Of a DNA stretch of 64,000 bases, positions 15,363-23,694 are shown piece by piece (position 1 is the first letter of the stretch; the number at the start of each line of letters is the position of its first letter). The notes under the pieces were generated by a model. It ran no database searches. It worked only from the letters and a program-made list of their open reading frames with translations, and had not been told where the DNA came from. Source of the DNA: Acidobacteriota bacterium (lineage in GTDB: Bacteria; Acidobacteriota; Vicinamibacteria; Vicinamibacterales; UBA2999); the NCBI GenBank assembly GCA_018000455.1, contig JAGNJW010000007.1, positions 1 through 64,000 on the forward strand, read 5' to 3'. The translations under genes were made by a program, and so were the position numbers.

Positions 15363-15516
15363 GTATAGCTGAGGTGGGCGGTCACGAGCGATCGAGACTC
15401 ACGACGCACACGCTGCAGGCCCTCTGCCACAGGTGCGGCAACAACAGCGGAATCGTCCAGCGCGGCAGAGGTTCGGGGCCAAGTGAGCGGAGTCTAGTCC
15501 CGGGCACCGGCAGGCG
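15363..15516 (-). promoter_or_regulatory. structured leader region before the symporter terminator
   Basis: Non-coding DNA between the amidohydrolase stop and the terminator. An 8-bp inverted repeat (15421-15428 with 15464-15471, CCTCTGCC/GGCAGAGG) could form a stem around a 35-nt loop. A TATACC box lies on the minus strand just before the terminator. No known riboswitch class was recognised. Confidence 0.3.
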
Positions 15517-16794
15517 TCAACGTCGGTCGACGACCACACGACCGTCCTTCATCACCCAGCGCACCCCTGTGAACAGGACGTCGATCCGGGCCAGCGGATC
15601 GCCGTCGACGGCGACGAGATCGGCCGCGAAGCCGGGCGCCACGCGGCCCAGCCGGGTCTCGAGACCGAACAGGCGGGCGGGAATGGTCGTGGCCGTGGCG
15701 AGGGCCTGAACCGGCGTCATCCCGGCCTCGACGAACCACCCGAGCTCCCGCGTGTTCTGTCCGAACATCGTGTAGACGGCGTCCGAGCCCATCGCCAGCG
15801 GCACGCCGAGGGCGACGGCAGACTTCACCGAGGCGAGATTGCGGCGAATGTAGTCTTGAAGACCCGCCTCGGCACTTTCCGGAAAGGCGTACTCCGCGCG
15901 GGCGTCGACGTAATAGCGGTTGTGATCCACGGTCGGCACCCAGACCGTGCCGCGGCGCTTCATCTCGGCCAGCGTCGCCTCGTTCACCTCGGCCCCGTGC
16001 TCCACCGAATCGGCGCCGGCGCGCACCGCATCGGCCACGCCGGTCGGGCCGTAGGAGTGAATGGCCACCTTCTTGCCGCGCGCGTGCGCGGCCTCGACGA
16101 TGGCCTGCATCTCGTCGAAGCTCACCGTCTGCGTACCGTCGACGACGTCGAAGCCGCCGCGCGAGCCGAAGACCTTGATCCAGTCGACCCCGGCCGCCAC
16201 CCGTGACTCGACCTGTGCGGCCATGCCCGTCGGGTCGGGCGGCGCGCCGGTGCGCGCCGAGATGCCCGGTCCCGATGCCAGGATGCGCGGTCCGACCATC
16301 GCCCCCGACGCGGTGAGCTCGCGCATGGCCAGGTCCATGTCGTTACCGGCATTCAGGTCGCGAACGGTCGTCACGCCCGTTTCGAGCGTGCGCCGGGCGT
16401 TCTCCTGGGCCAGGAAGACGGTGACGGCCGGAAGGCGGCGCTGCCCGCGCGGCACGGTCCCCGGCGTGCGATCCCAGTAGTAGGTGATGTGCGTATGCGC
16501 GTCGATGAGTCCAGGCAGTCCGGTGAAGCGTCGCAGATCGACCACGATGGCGTCGGCCGGCACCGCCGCGTCGCCCTGCCCGACGCTGCGGATCGTATCG
16601 CCGTCGATGACCACCACGGCATCGCGCAGCACCTGGGCGCCGTCCCACAGCGTGCCAAACCGCACCGCGTGAGGCTGTGCCGCGGACGGCACCGCGAGCG
16701 CGCCGACGAGCGCCACGCTGAGGGCGCAGGTTGCCCACCGTGGGCGGCCCAGCCACAACATCAGCGCCGCAACAGAGGTCATGGGTCGCAGCAT
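15517..16794 (-). CDS. exported imidazolonepropionase-like amidohydrolase
   Basis: About 425 residues from the ATG at 16794 (421 from the in-frame ATG at 16782). A signal peptide (WATCALSVALVGALAVPSAAQ) directs export. The metal-dependent hydrolase core has GLPGLIDAHTHITYYW (HxH), a Lys in VDWIKVFGSRGG as the likely metal-bridging residue, His in KVAIHSYGPTG and DSVEHGAEV, and the catalytic Asp in LAMGSDAVYTMF. It ends with the usual small beta domain (GRVAPGFAADLVAVDGDPL). Related enzymes are prolidase- or carboxypeptidase-like peptidases or hydrolases; the substrate is unknown. It is a different subfamily from the YtcJ-like enzyme at 6477-8216. Confidence 0.88.
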   Translation of the reverse strand: MLRPMTSVAALMLWLGRPRWATCALSVALVGALAVPSAAQPHAVRFGTLWDGAQVLRDAVVVIDGDTIRSVGQGDAAVPADAIVVDLRRFTGLPGLIDAHTHITYYWDRTPGTVPRGQRRLPAVTVFLAQENARRTLETGVTTVRDLNAGNDMDLAMRELTASGAMVGPRILASGPGISARTGAPPDPTGMAAQVESRVAAGVDWIKVFGSRGGFDVVDGTQTVSFDEMQAIVEAAHARGKKVAIHSYGPTGVADAVRAGADSVEHGAEVNEATLAEMKRRGTVWVPTVDHNRYYVDARAEYAFPESAEAGLQDYIRRNLASVKSAVALGVPLAMGSDAVYTMFGQNTRELGWFVEAGMTPVQALATATTIPARLFGLETRLGRVAPGFAADLVAVDGDPLARIDVLFTGVRWVMKDGRVVVDRR

Positions 16795-16861
16795 GTGGCT
16801 GCACTCGAACCCTGTCAAGGTGCACCTTGGACGATGCAGGTGGGTTGGTAGAGTGGCGGCG

Positions 16862-16987
16862 ATGAATTGTCTCGGGCAATCCCGGTCGGGGTCGAGCGGC
16901 GGACTCGCGCACGTGAACCGCCGACAATGGCTGGCGCAGAGCGCGGCCCTGGCCGCTCGTGCGACCAGGCCCAGAGCTGGGCGATAG
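16862..16987 (+). pseudogene. truncated start of a Tat-exported protein
   Basis: An ATG at 16862 sits 7 nt after a TAGAGT box. The 41-codon frame contains VNRRQWLAQSAALAA, a twin-arginine signal (an internal GTG at 16913 may be the original start), and then stops at 16985-16987. Nothing recognisable follows before the large minus-strand gene. This looks like the first codons of an exported enzyme whose body has been deleted. Confidence 0.4.
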
Positions 16988-17027
16988 CCACATGAGCGCA
17001 CGGAGGCTGTCGCGGTTCGGAGCACTC

Positions 17028-19484
17028 TCAAGATCCGCTCGGGAACTGGTGGCTGTAGCAAACCACCGACGTCCCGTCGCAGGGCGTTGTCGCATCGAGC
17101 GCCGGCTCGACCGCGCCGGCGGCCGTGTCGGCGAAGGCGCCCCACGCCACCTTGAGGCCGTGGCGCCCCCGCAGATAGGCCGCACGCTGATACACCTCGA
17201 TATCGACGAGACCAGTCGTCCGCCACTTGATGAGCAGGCTCGAGGCGCCGGACTCGACGATCTCTCCGCTCGGGTAGAACACGTCAACGGCGCCAAGGCC
17301 GGGCAGCGTCCACGTGAATGGCGTTCCGGACGTCCGCAGCCGATTGACGAGCATCCGGGTCGACGGTTCGTAGAGTGAGTGGTCGTAGCTGGCCGTAGCG
17401 GTGGCGATCGGCACAAACCCGAGTAGCTCGTCACCGGCGACGCCGGCGTCGTCTTCGAACCACCCGCCGAGATCGGTGTAGAACGCGCTGAAGTCTTGCG
17501 GCTGCGGCGAGTAGGCGTTGCATAGCCGTGCCTCGGCGGACCACTCCCAGCGTCGGGGAGTGGGCTCGAAGCGCTGGCTGCGCGGGTCAGCCATGTCGGC
17601 GTCGAGCACCGACTGCAAGGCGTGCTGCACGGTGGCCGGCAGGTGCGCGTAGTAGCAGACGCGGTCGATGAGGGCGGGGCCGATGAGCGCGAACTCCATC
17701 TGCACCACCGGGGTCGCGACCCCCAGCCCCTCAGGGTCGCCGGCGAAGTAGCCGGGGTGTCCCGACACTTCGGTCGCGATGACTTGCGGGAAGGCGACGA
17801 CCTCGCCAGCCGCCACCGTCAGGCCACTCACGCCCGGCAGATCGCCGGGCGGCCCCACGTAGGTGTCGGTGTCGATGCCGGTCGCCGCCAGGATGCGATC
17901 GCGCAGGCCTGAAGCAATGCGGCCGACATGGTCGAGACGCAGCGCGTGACCCAGGTAGAGCTGCAGCTCGAGCTGCCACTTGGGCGCGTTGTCCAGGTAG
18001 AGCCCATTCGGCGGCGTGTAGGTGAGCGAATTCAAGGTCGCCGCCAGCGGACTCCTGTAAGCCGGCACGCGACTTCGCAGCAGCGCCCCGTCCGAGCCGC
18101 CGTACACCGCACAGCGCTCACCGGTGTCGCAGACGCCATTGCCGTTGCCCGCGATCTCGGTGAGCTCGGCGCGGGTGCGCGTGAAGAACCCCATCAGATT
18201 GCCCTTGGCATCGCCCTGAGGGTGGCCGGTGAGCGGCGAGAAGTGGGCGCCGTAGGGGCCGACCGAGACATCGATGGGGCCGCCCGGGGTCGATGCCAGT
18301 AGCGAGGACGTGCCGACGCTGTACTCGAACGGCAGGGACAGGGCGGCTATCTGATTGCCGCTGATGACCCAGCGCCGCCCGATCTTCCGCCAGGCGCCCA
18401 GCGGGTTGTCGCCGGGCTCGGCGTGCGTGTCGACGTAGAAGTCCGCGCCTGACGCGGCGCGGCGCTGCTGGTCGAAGGTGGCGCCCAAGGCCTGCTGCAG
18501 CAGTGGGGAGACATCGGCATCCGGCACGGTGTTGACCGAGCGGATGCGGTTGAACGCCGCAGCGACTCGGCCATGAGCGGCGCGCTCGTCGTTGAACTCC
18601 GCCAGGACGTCCCCTAGCGTTTGCCCGTAGTGCAGATAGCCGGGAGCAAACGAGGGGTGCATCGCGCCAAACATTCGGCGATCGGCGAAGTCGTCGGCGA
18701 GGCGTCCGAGTGCGGCCAGCACGCCGGCCACGTCGTCGGACCGCGTGCTGGTAGAACGGCCGCCGATCATCGAGCCGGTCCGAGTGCCGTCGCAGTCGAT
18801 GGCCGAATACGTACCGGCGTAAAGCTTCGACCCGGCGTCGAACGTCATCGAGACCGTCGCCGCGCCTGGGCAGGCGCCGCCAGTGCCCAGCTCGACGCTC
18901 AGCGTCGATCCGGTGGCGGAGAGCGACGTCACCCACCCCGCGCAGCCCCAAGGAAGGCAGTTGCGCCGCCCCACGTAGGCTCCGCTCACGAGATTGCCGG
19001 CGTCATCGAACACCGCGGCCACACTGAGAATGGACGGCGTGCCGACCGGCACCGGCGCCGCCAACACGAATCGCTGCTCGTGCAGCATGTGGTCGGTTCG
19101 TCGCAGGTTCAGGCGCCCGACCGACCGCCCGTCGTCAACCGTCGCCACGATGCGGTCGCCGCGCAACCGGCCGGACACCGTCAGTGCGACGGTCTCCACC
19201 GGGTCACGTATCTCGATCGTCAACCGCAACCGCCGTCCGCGGCGCATGCCCTCGACGATCGTCTGCGACTCGGTGCCCCCGAGGACGTAGCCGAGAAGCT
19301 GTCGTCCGTCCCGTTCCGCGAGTTCCAGCACGACGGGGCGATCGATTCCATCATGGGTCCAGACACCGACCCAGGTACCGGCCGCTGACGGCGGACCGCC
19401 GGAGGCATGGGCCGCAACCGGCAGCACGATCATCAGGACCGCGGCGGTAAGAGCCAACAGGACGGATTTTGCCGTGTTCATCAT
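17028..19484 (-). CDS. large exported protein of unknown function
   Basis: An 818-residue protein with a clear signal peptide (SVLLALTAAVLMIVLPVAAHAS). I do not recognise the family. Residues about 35-130 form a strand-rich domain (GTWVGVWTHDGIDRPVVLEL, LTVSGRLRGDRIVATVDDGR) of lipocalin or carbohydrate-binding appearance. Residues about 140-230 form a second strand-rich block with four cysteines (NCLPWGCAGW, GGACPG, IDCDG). About 265-390 is helical. About 400-700 is mixed, with CDTGERCAVYGG and CYYAHLP. The C-terminal part is strand-rich and carries another Cys pair (TPCDGTSVVCYSHQF). The many cysteines suggest disulfides in the periplasm or outside the cell. It is divergent from the sigma factor/kinase pair; a TAGTTT box lies about 36 nt upstream of the start. 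Confidence 0.75.
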   Translation of the reverse strand: MMNTAKSVLLALTAAVLMIVLPVAAHASGGPPSAAGTWVGVWTHDGIDRPVVLELAERDGRQLLGYVLGGTESQTIVEGMRRGRRLRLTIEIRDPVETVALTVSGRLRGDRIVATVDDGRSVGRLNLRRTDHMLHEQRFVLAAPVPVGTPSILSVAAVFDDAGNLVSGAYVGRRNCLPWGCAGWVTSLSATGSTLSVELGTGGACPGAATVSMTFDAGSKLYAGTYSAIDCDGTRTGSMIGGRSTSTRSDDVAGVLAALGRLADDFADRRMFGAMHPSFAPGYLHYGQTLGDVLAEFNDERAAHGRVAAAFNRIRSVNTVPDADVSPLLQQALGATFDQQRRAASGADFYVDTHAEPGDNPLGAWRKIGRRWVISGNQIAALSLPFEYSVGTSSLLASTPGGPIDVSVGPYGAHFSPLTGHPQGDAKGNLMGFFTRTRAELTEIAGNGNGVCDTGERCAVYGGSDGALLRSRVPAYRSPLAATLNSLTYTPPNGLYLDNAPKWQLELQLYLGHALRLDHVGRIASGLRDRILAATGIDTDTYVGPPGDLPGVSGLTVAAGEVVAFPQVIATEVSGHPGYFAGDPEGLGVATPVVQMEFALIGPALIDRVCYYAHLPATVQHALQSVLDADMADPRSQRFEPTPRRWEWSAEARLCNAYSPQPQDFSAFYTDLGGWFEDDAGVAGDELLGFVPIATATASYDHSLYEPSTRMLVNRLRTSGTPFTWTLPGLGAVDVFYPSGEIVESGASSLLIKWRTTGLVDIEVYQRAAYLRGRHGLKVAWGAFADTAAGAVEPALDATTPCDGTSVVCYSHQFPSGS

Positions 19485-19767
19485 CGGGATCCTCGCGAGG
19501 TTCGGTGCTCAAACTACCGTGTGTCATCCGGTCACGGCCCGGGGACGAACATCATCGTGATACCCGGATCGTGGACATCGATACCCGTGACCAGGTTTGC
19601 GCAGTGCACGAGAGCCTGAACGTACAGTTCCCTGGAGTTGCCGCCAGCGGGCGCGCCAGGCTCAGGGCCAGTCGGCTAGTCCACGCGGGCCGGGCGAAAA
19701 CGGGGACATCGCCCGTCTTGCGGCACCCTGGAGGCCGTGGCACCATGCCGTTGACGCCGGAATCGTG

Positions 19768-20367
19768 ATGACCCCTTCAGGCCTCGGCAGAGACACCGAG
19801 CAGGCGGGCGACATCACGGCCTGCCTGCTGGCCTTGAAGGCGGGCGGGCGGGCCGAGGTGGACGCGCTCTTCTCGGCCGTCTACGACCGGCTCCACCGGC
19901 TGGCCCGGGCCCGGCTGCGCGGCGCCCGCGGGCACACGCTCGACGCCACGGCCCTGGTGCACGAGGTGTTCCTGCGTTTCGTGGACGCGCCCCGCACGGA
20001 CTTCCACGACCGCCAGCACTTCTTCGCCACCGCCGCGCGGGCCATGCGGCAGATCGTCGTGAGTCACGCCCGGCGGCGGATTGCCGCCAAGCGTGGCGGC
20101 GGCGTGACCGTGGTCTCGCTCTACGACGAGGCGGCGCCAGCGACGGTCAGCCTCGAAGACGTCCTCACCGTGGATCGGGCCCTCTCTCAGTTGGCGGCCG
20201 CCAGCCCGCGGCTGGTCACCATCGTCGAGTTGTGCTTCTTCTCGGGGATGACCACCGACGAGGCCGGCGAGGCGCTCGGTCTGAGCGCCCGCACGGTCAA
20301 GCGCGAGTGGCAGAAGGCCCGCATCCTGCTCATGGCATTGCTGCAGAGCCCGCAACGAGGCCCGTGA
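19768..20367 (+). CDS. ECF-type RNA polymerase sigma factor (TIGR02999-like)
   Basis: A 199-residue sigma factor. The ATG at 19768 is preferred; a GTG lies one codon upstream. Region 2 contains ALFSAVYDRLHRLARARLR and LDATALVHEVFLRFVDAP, and HFFATAARAMRQIVVSHARR follows, the exact pattern of the SigX-like TIGR02999 group. Region 4 is TTDEAGEALGLSARTVKREW, the helix-turn-helix for the -35 box. No anti-sigma gene is adjacent. Instead a Ser/Thr kinase gene starts 47 bp downstream, a pairing common in Acidobacteriota and Planctomycetes in which the kinase is thought to control the sigma factor. Targets could include the divergent 818-residue protein gene, but this is only inference. Confidence 0.88.
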   Translation: MTPSGLGRDTEQAGDITACLLALKAGGRAEVDALFSAVYDRLHRLARARLRGARGHTLDATALVHEVFLRFVDAPRTDFHDRQHFFATAARAMRQIVVSHARRRIAAKRGGGVTVVSLYDEAAPATVSLEDVLTVDRALSQLAAASPRLVTIVELCFFSGMTTDEAGEALGLSARTVKREWQKARILLMALLQSPQRGP

Positions 20368-20414
20368 CCCCGTTTCGTTGACGACTGCGTTCTATCAGGG
20401 AAAGGACTGCGGCC

Positions 20415-23400
20415 GTGACACACGACGAGCTGCTCGACCGGTGGCCCGAGGCCGAACGCATCCTCGACGCGCTGCTGGATCTCCCGGAGGAGGAGCGCCG
20501 GCGGCGCGCGCGAGCCGCCTGTGGCGACGACCGACGGCTGTGGGCCGTCGTCGAGCGTCTGCTGGCGGTGGCCACTGACGAGGGCGACCTCCTCGGACTG
20601 CCAGACGACCTGCTCGACGAACCGGCCGACCGCGAGGTCCCCACCGAGGTCGGTCCCTATCGGCTCCTCGACGAGATCGGGCGCGGCGGCATGAGCCGGG
20701 TCTTCCGGGCAGTGCGGGAGGGGTCGGCCGTGCCGCAGCCGGTAGCGCTGAAACTGCTGGACCGGCGGACGACGCCCGGTGCGCTGCGCCGTTTCGACCG
20801 CGAACGCGACACGCTGGCGCGGCTGGTCCACCCGCACATCGCGCGCCTCATCGACGGCGGCGTGGCTGCCGACGGCACGCCCTACCTGGTGATGGACCTG
20901 GTCGAGGGACAGGCCATCGACACGCACTGCGACAACCGGGCGCTCGGCGTGCTCGACCGCCTGCGGCTGTTCCGGCAGGTGCTCGTGGCGGTGGAGTTCG
21001 CGCACGCGCAGCTCATCGTGCATCGAGACATCAAGCCAGCCAACGTCTTCGTCGACACCTACGGCTCGGTGAAGCTGCTCGATTTTGGCATCGCCAAGTG
21101 GCTCGATGACGCTGCGGACGCCTCGTTGACGCAGGCGCAACAGCGCGTGCTGACGCCCGCCCACGCCGCCCCGGAACAGTTCCGAGGCGAACCGATCACA
21201 GCCGCCACCGACGTCTACCAGCTCGGACTGCTGCTCTACCACCTGCTCACCGGCCGCCCGGCCCACGTCGTCGCCGGCGCGACCCACGACGCCATCGCCC
21301 ACGCCGTGCTCGAAACCGATCCGTCGCCACCGAGCCAGGCGGTTCGTCCCGCCGCCGCCGACCATGTCGAGGCCGGCGATCGCACGCGGGCCGCCTCCCT
21401 GCGCGGCGCCACCACCATCCAGGCGCTGTCGCGCGGCCTCTCGGGCGACCTCGACGCGATCCTGCTCAAGGCGCTGCGCAAGTCCCCGCGCGACCGCTAC
21501 GCCAGCGTCGAGGCGTTCCGCCGCGATCTCGACGACTTCCTGGGCTCGAGACCGGTATCGGCCAGGCGTGGCACGCTGCTGTATGCGGCGCGCAAGTACG
21601 CCCTCCGGCATCGTGCCAGTGTGGCGGCGGCGACGGCGGCGACGCTGGCGCTGGTGGTCGGCTTGGTGGCCGTCGTGGCGCAGGCGCAGGCCACGGCCGC
21701 CGAGCGTGACCGCGCGCGGCTGGCCGAGGCGCGGGCCTCAGCCATCAACCGCTATCTGGTGCGCGATCTGCTGGCCGCCGCGACGCCGGCCGGCGCCCAG
21801 GGCCACGCCGTGAGCGTCGCCGATGTGCTGGCCAACGGCTCGCGTAGCGTCAGCTACGCCTTTGGTGGCCAGCCGCTCGTCGAGGCCGACGTACGCATGA
21901 CCCTGTCAGACAGCTACGCCGCTCTCGGGCAGTACGCCGACGCCGAGGCGCACCTGCGGGCTGCCCGCGGGCTGCTGGAGGAGGTCGCGCCGCGCGATCA
22001 GGCCGCGGTGCTGCGCGCACGGGCCAAGCTGGCGCGCCTCGCCTTCGAACAAGGCCGCTTCGCCGAGGCGCGCGCCGAGACCGGGACGGTGCTGGCAGCA
22101 CAGACCGCGGCAGGCGGCGCCGGCCACGTCGACACCCTGATCACCGCCATGCTGTACTCGCGCGTGCTGCGCCGCCAGGGCGAGCTGGCCGAAGCCGAGC
22201 GGGTTGCCCGCGACGCGCTGGCGGCCACGTCGCGCTACCCGGACGACTGGCGCCTCGGCGCCGAGGCGCGCAGCCGTCTCGCCGACGTGCTCATCGACCT
22301 CCGCAAGGGCGAGGAGGCCGAGCCGCTGACGCACGAGGCGCTCGAGCTGACGCGCGCCAACCTGGGCCCCGCGCATCCAGAGGTGCTGGCGGCGATGTCG
22401 CTGCAGGTTCTAGCCGTCGACGCCCAGCTCCGGTTCGATGAGGGTTTGGCCCTCGCCAAGGAACTGGCCTTCGCCTACGAGCAGGTCTACGGCCCCGACC
22501 ACCCACTGACGGCACGCGCGCACAACAACGTGGCCATGGCGCACGACCGGCTGGGCCACGACCGGGAGGCGCGCGTCGAGATCGAGCGTGCCCTGGCCAT
22601 CTACCGCAAGACGCTCGGGCCCACGCACGTCGACACGATCAACGTGCTGCGCAACCTCGGAATCCTAGTCGGCCGGGCCGAGCCGGCCCGGGCCGAGCCC
22701 ATCTATCGCGAGGTGCTCGCCGCGCGCCTCAGCATGCTGGGACCGGTGCATACCGACACCATCCTCTCGGCCATGGGCCTGGCGACGCTCCTGCAGAAGG
22801 TCCCGAATCATCCCGACGCCCACCCGGCCGCCGTGAGGTTTCTGGACCTGTGCGACCGGCTGGCCGCTGCGGCCGGGTCCGATCCTCGCGGCCTCGACAG
22901 CTGCGCCACCTATCTCCTCGACATGGCGCCATCCGACCTGCGCAGTCCCACGCGCGCACTGCAGCTGGCCGAGCAGGCGGCGGCCGCCGAGGGCCGCACG
23001 CAAGACCGGCGCCTGCGAACGGTGGCTCGGGCTCAGGAGGCCCTGGGCAACCACACCGGCGCGATGGCCACCATGCGCGAGGCGCTCGCACTACCCGATG
23101 CGCTGCAGTCGTGGAGCACCGAGGAGGTCTACGTCGACCTCATGACGGAGCACGGCTCGCCTGGCGATCTGGAAGCGTGGCTGGTGGCCCGGCTGCAGCG
23201 ATTCCGCGAGCGGCGCGGCGATGGCGATCCACTGATGTCGAGAACCGAGCGCCACCTGGCGCGGCTCTACGAGCGCACCGATCGACTGGGCGAGGCCGAG
23301 ATGCGGTTTCGCTCCGTGCTCGAGCGCCTCAGCAGGGCGCGGCCCGACATCGACTTCGAACTGGGCCGCGCCATGAGCGAGCTCGGCGGCGTCTTGCAGC

Positions 23401-23600
23401 GACGCGGCGCCCGCGACGAAGCCGAGCCGTTGCTCGTAGGCGGCTTCGAGGCGCTCATGGGCGACATCCGTTCAAGGCCTGCCACCCGCGTCGAAGCGCG
23501 AGACCGGGTGGTACGCCTGTACGAGACCTGGAATCGGCCAGCCGACGCCGAGCGGTGGCGGCGGCGATCGCTGACGCCGCCGTTCGCCTCCGCCCGGTGA
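20415..23600 (+). CDS. membrane Ser/Thr protein kinase with TPR-rich extracytoplasmic part
   Basis: A 1061-residue protein from a GTG start. An N-terminal helical segment (1-75) precedes the kinase domain (about 82-375). The glycine loop is EIGRGGMSRVF, the ATP Lys is K113, the catalytic loop is HRDIKPAN (Asp205) and DFG begins at Asp223, so it should be active. One membrane helix (about 403-425, ATAATLALVVGLVAVVAQAQ) separates it from a long alpha-helical region made of TPR-like repeats with LGPAHPEVLAAM, YGPDHPLTARAHNNVAMAHD and LGPTHVDTINVLRNLG. These TPRs probably sense or bind a partner outside the cytoplasm. It is the second gene of the sigma factor/kinase pair. Confidence 0.92.
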   Translation: MTHDELLDRWPEAERILDALLDLPEEERRRRARAACGDDRRLWAVVERLLAVATDEGDLLGLPDDLLDEPADREVPTEVGPYRLLDEIGRGGMSRVFRAVREGSAVPQPVALKLLDRRTTPGALRRFDRERDTLARLVHPHIARLIDGGVAADGTPYLVMDLVEGQAIDTHCDNRALGVLDRLRLFRQVLVAVEFAHAQLIVHRDIKPANVFVDTYGSVKLLDFGIAKWLDDAADASLTQAQQRVLTPAHAAPEQFRGEPITAATDVYQLGLLLYHLLTGRPAHVVAGATHDAIAHAVLETDPSPPSQAVRPAAADHVEAGDRTRAASLRGATTIQALSRGLSGDLDAILLKALRKSPRDRYASVEAFRRDLDDFLGSRPVSARRGTLLYAARKYALRHRASVAAATAATLALVVGLVAVVAQAQATAAERDRARLAEARASAINRYLVRDLLAAATPAGAQGHAVSVADVLANGSRSVSYAFGGQPLVEADVRMTLSDSYAALGQYADAEAHLRAARGLLEEVAPRDQAAVLRARAKLARLAFEQGRFAEARAETGTVLAAQTAAGGAGHVDTLITAMLYSRVLRRQGELAEAERVARDALAATSRYPDDWRLGAEARSRLADVLIDLRKGEEAEPLTHEALELTRANLGPAHPEVLAAMSLQVLAVDAQLRFDEGLALAKELAFAYEQVYGPDHPLTARAHNNVAMAHDRLGHDREARVEIERALAIYRKTLGPTHVDTINVLRNLGILVGRAEPARAEPIYREVLAARLSMLGPVHTDTILSAMGLATLLQKVPNHPDAHPAAVRFLDLCDRLAAAAGSDPRGLDSCATYLLDMAPSDLRSPTRALQLAEQAAAAEGRTQDRRLRTVARAQEALGNHTGAMATMREALALPDALQSWSTEEVYVDLMTEHGSPGDLEAWLVARLQRFRERRGDGDPLMSRTERHLARLYERTDRLGEAEMRFRSVLERLSRARPDIDFELGRAMSELGGVLQRRGARDEAEPLLVGGFEALMGDIRSRPATRVEARDRVVRLYETWNRPADAERWRRRSLTPPFASAR

Positions 23601-23694
23601 AGCGCTGACGCCTCAGGACCCAAACCGCACCGACACCTCCCAGCGAACGGCACGGCGCGTCGCCGTCGCCGAACGGCGGAGGTCGAAGCGGCGC

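Noticed and set aside
19532-19680. Short minus-strand frame ending IDVHDPGITMMFVPGP in the divergent gap
   Set aside because: It looks somewhat protein-like, but has under 50 codons between stops, no family match and no start; too weak to call a gene remnant.
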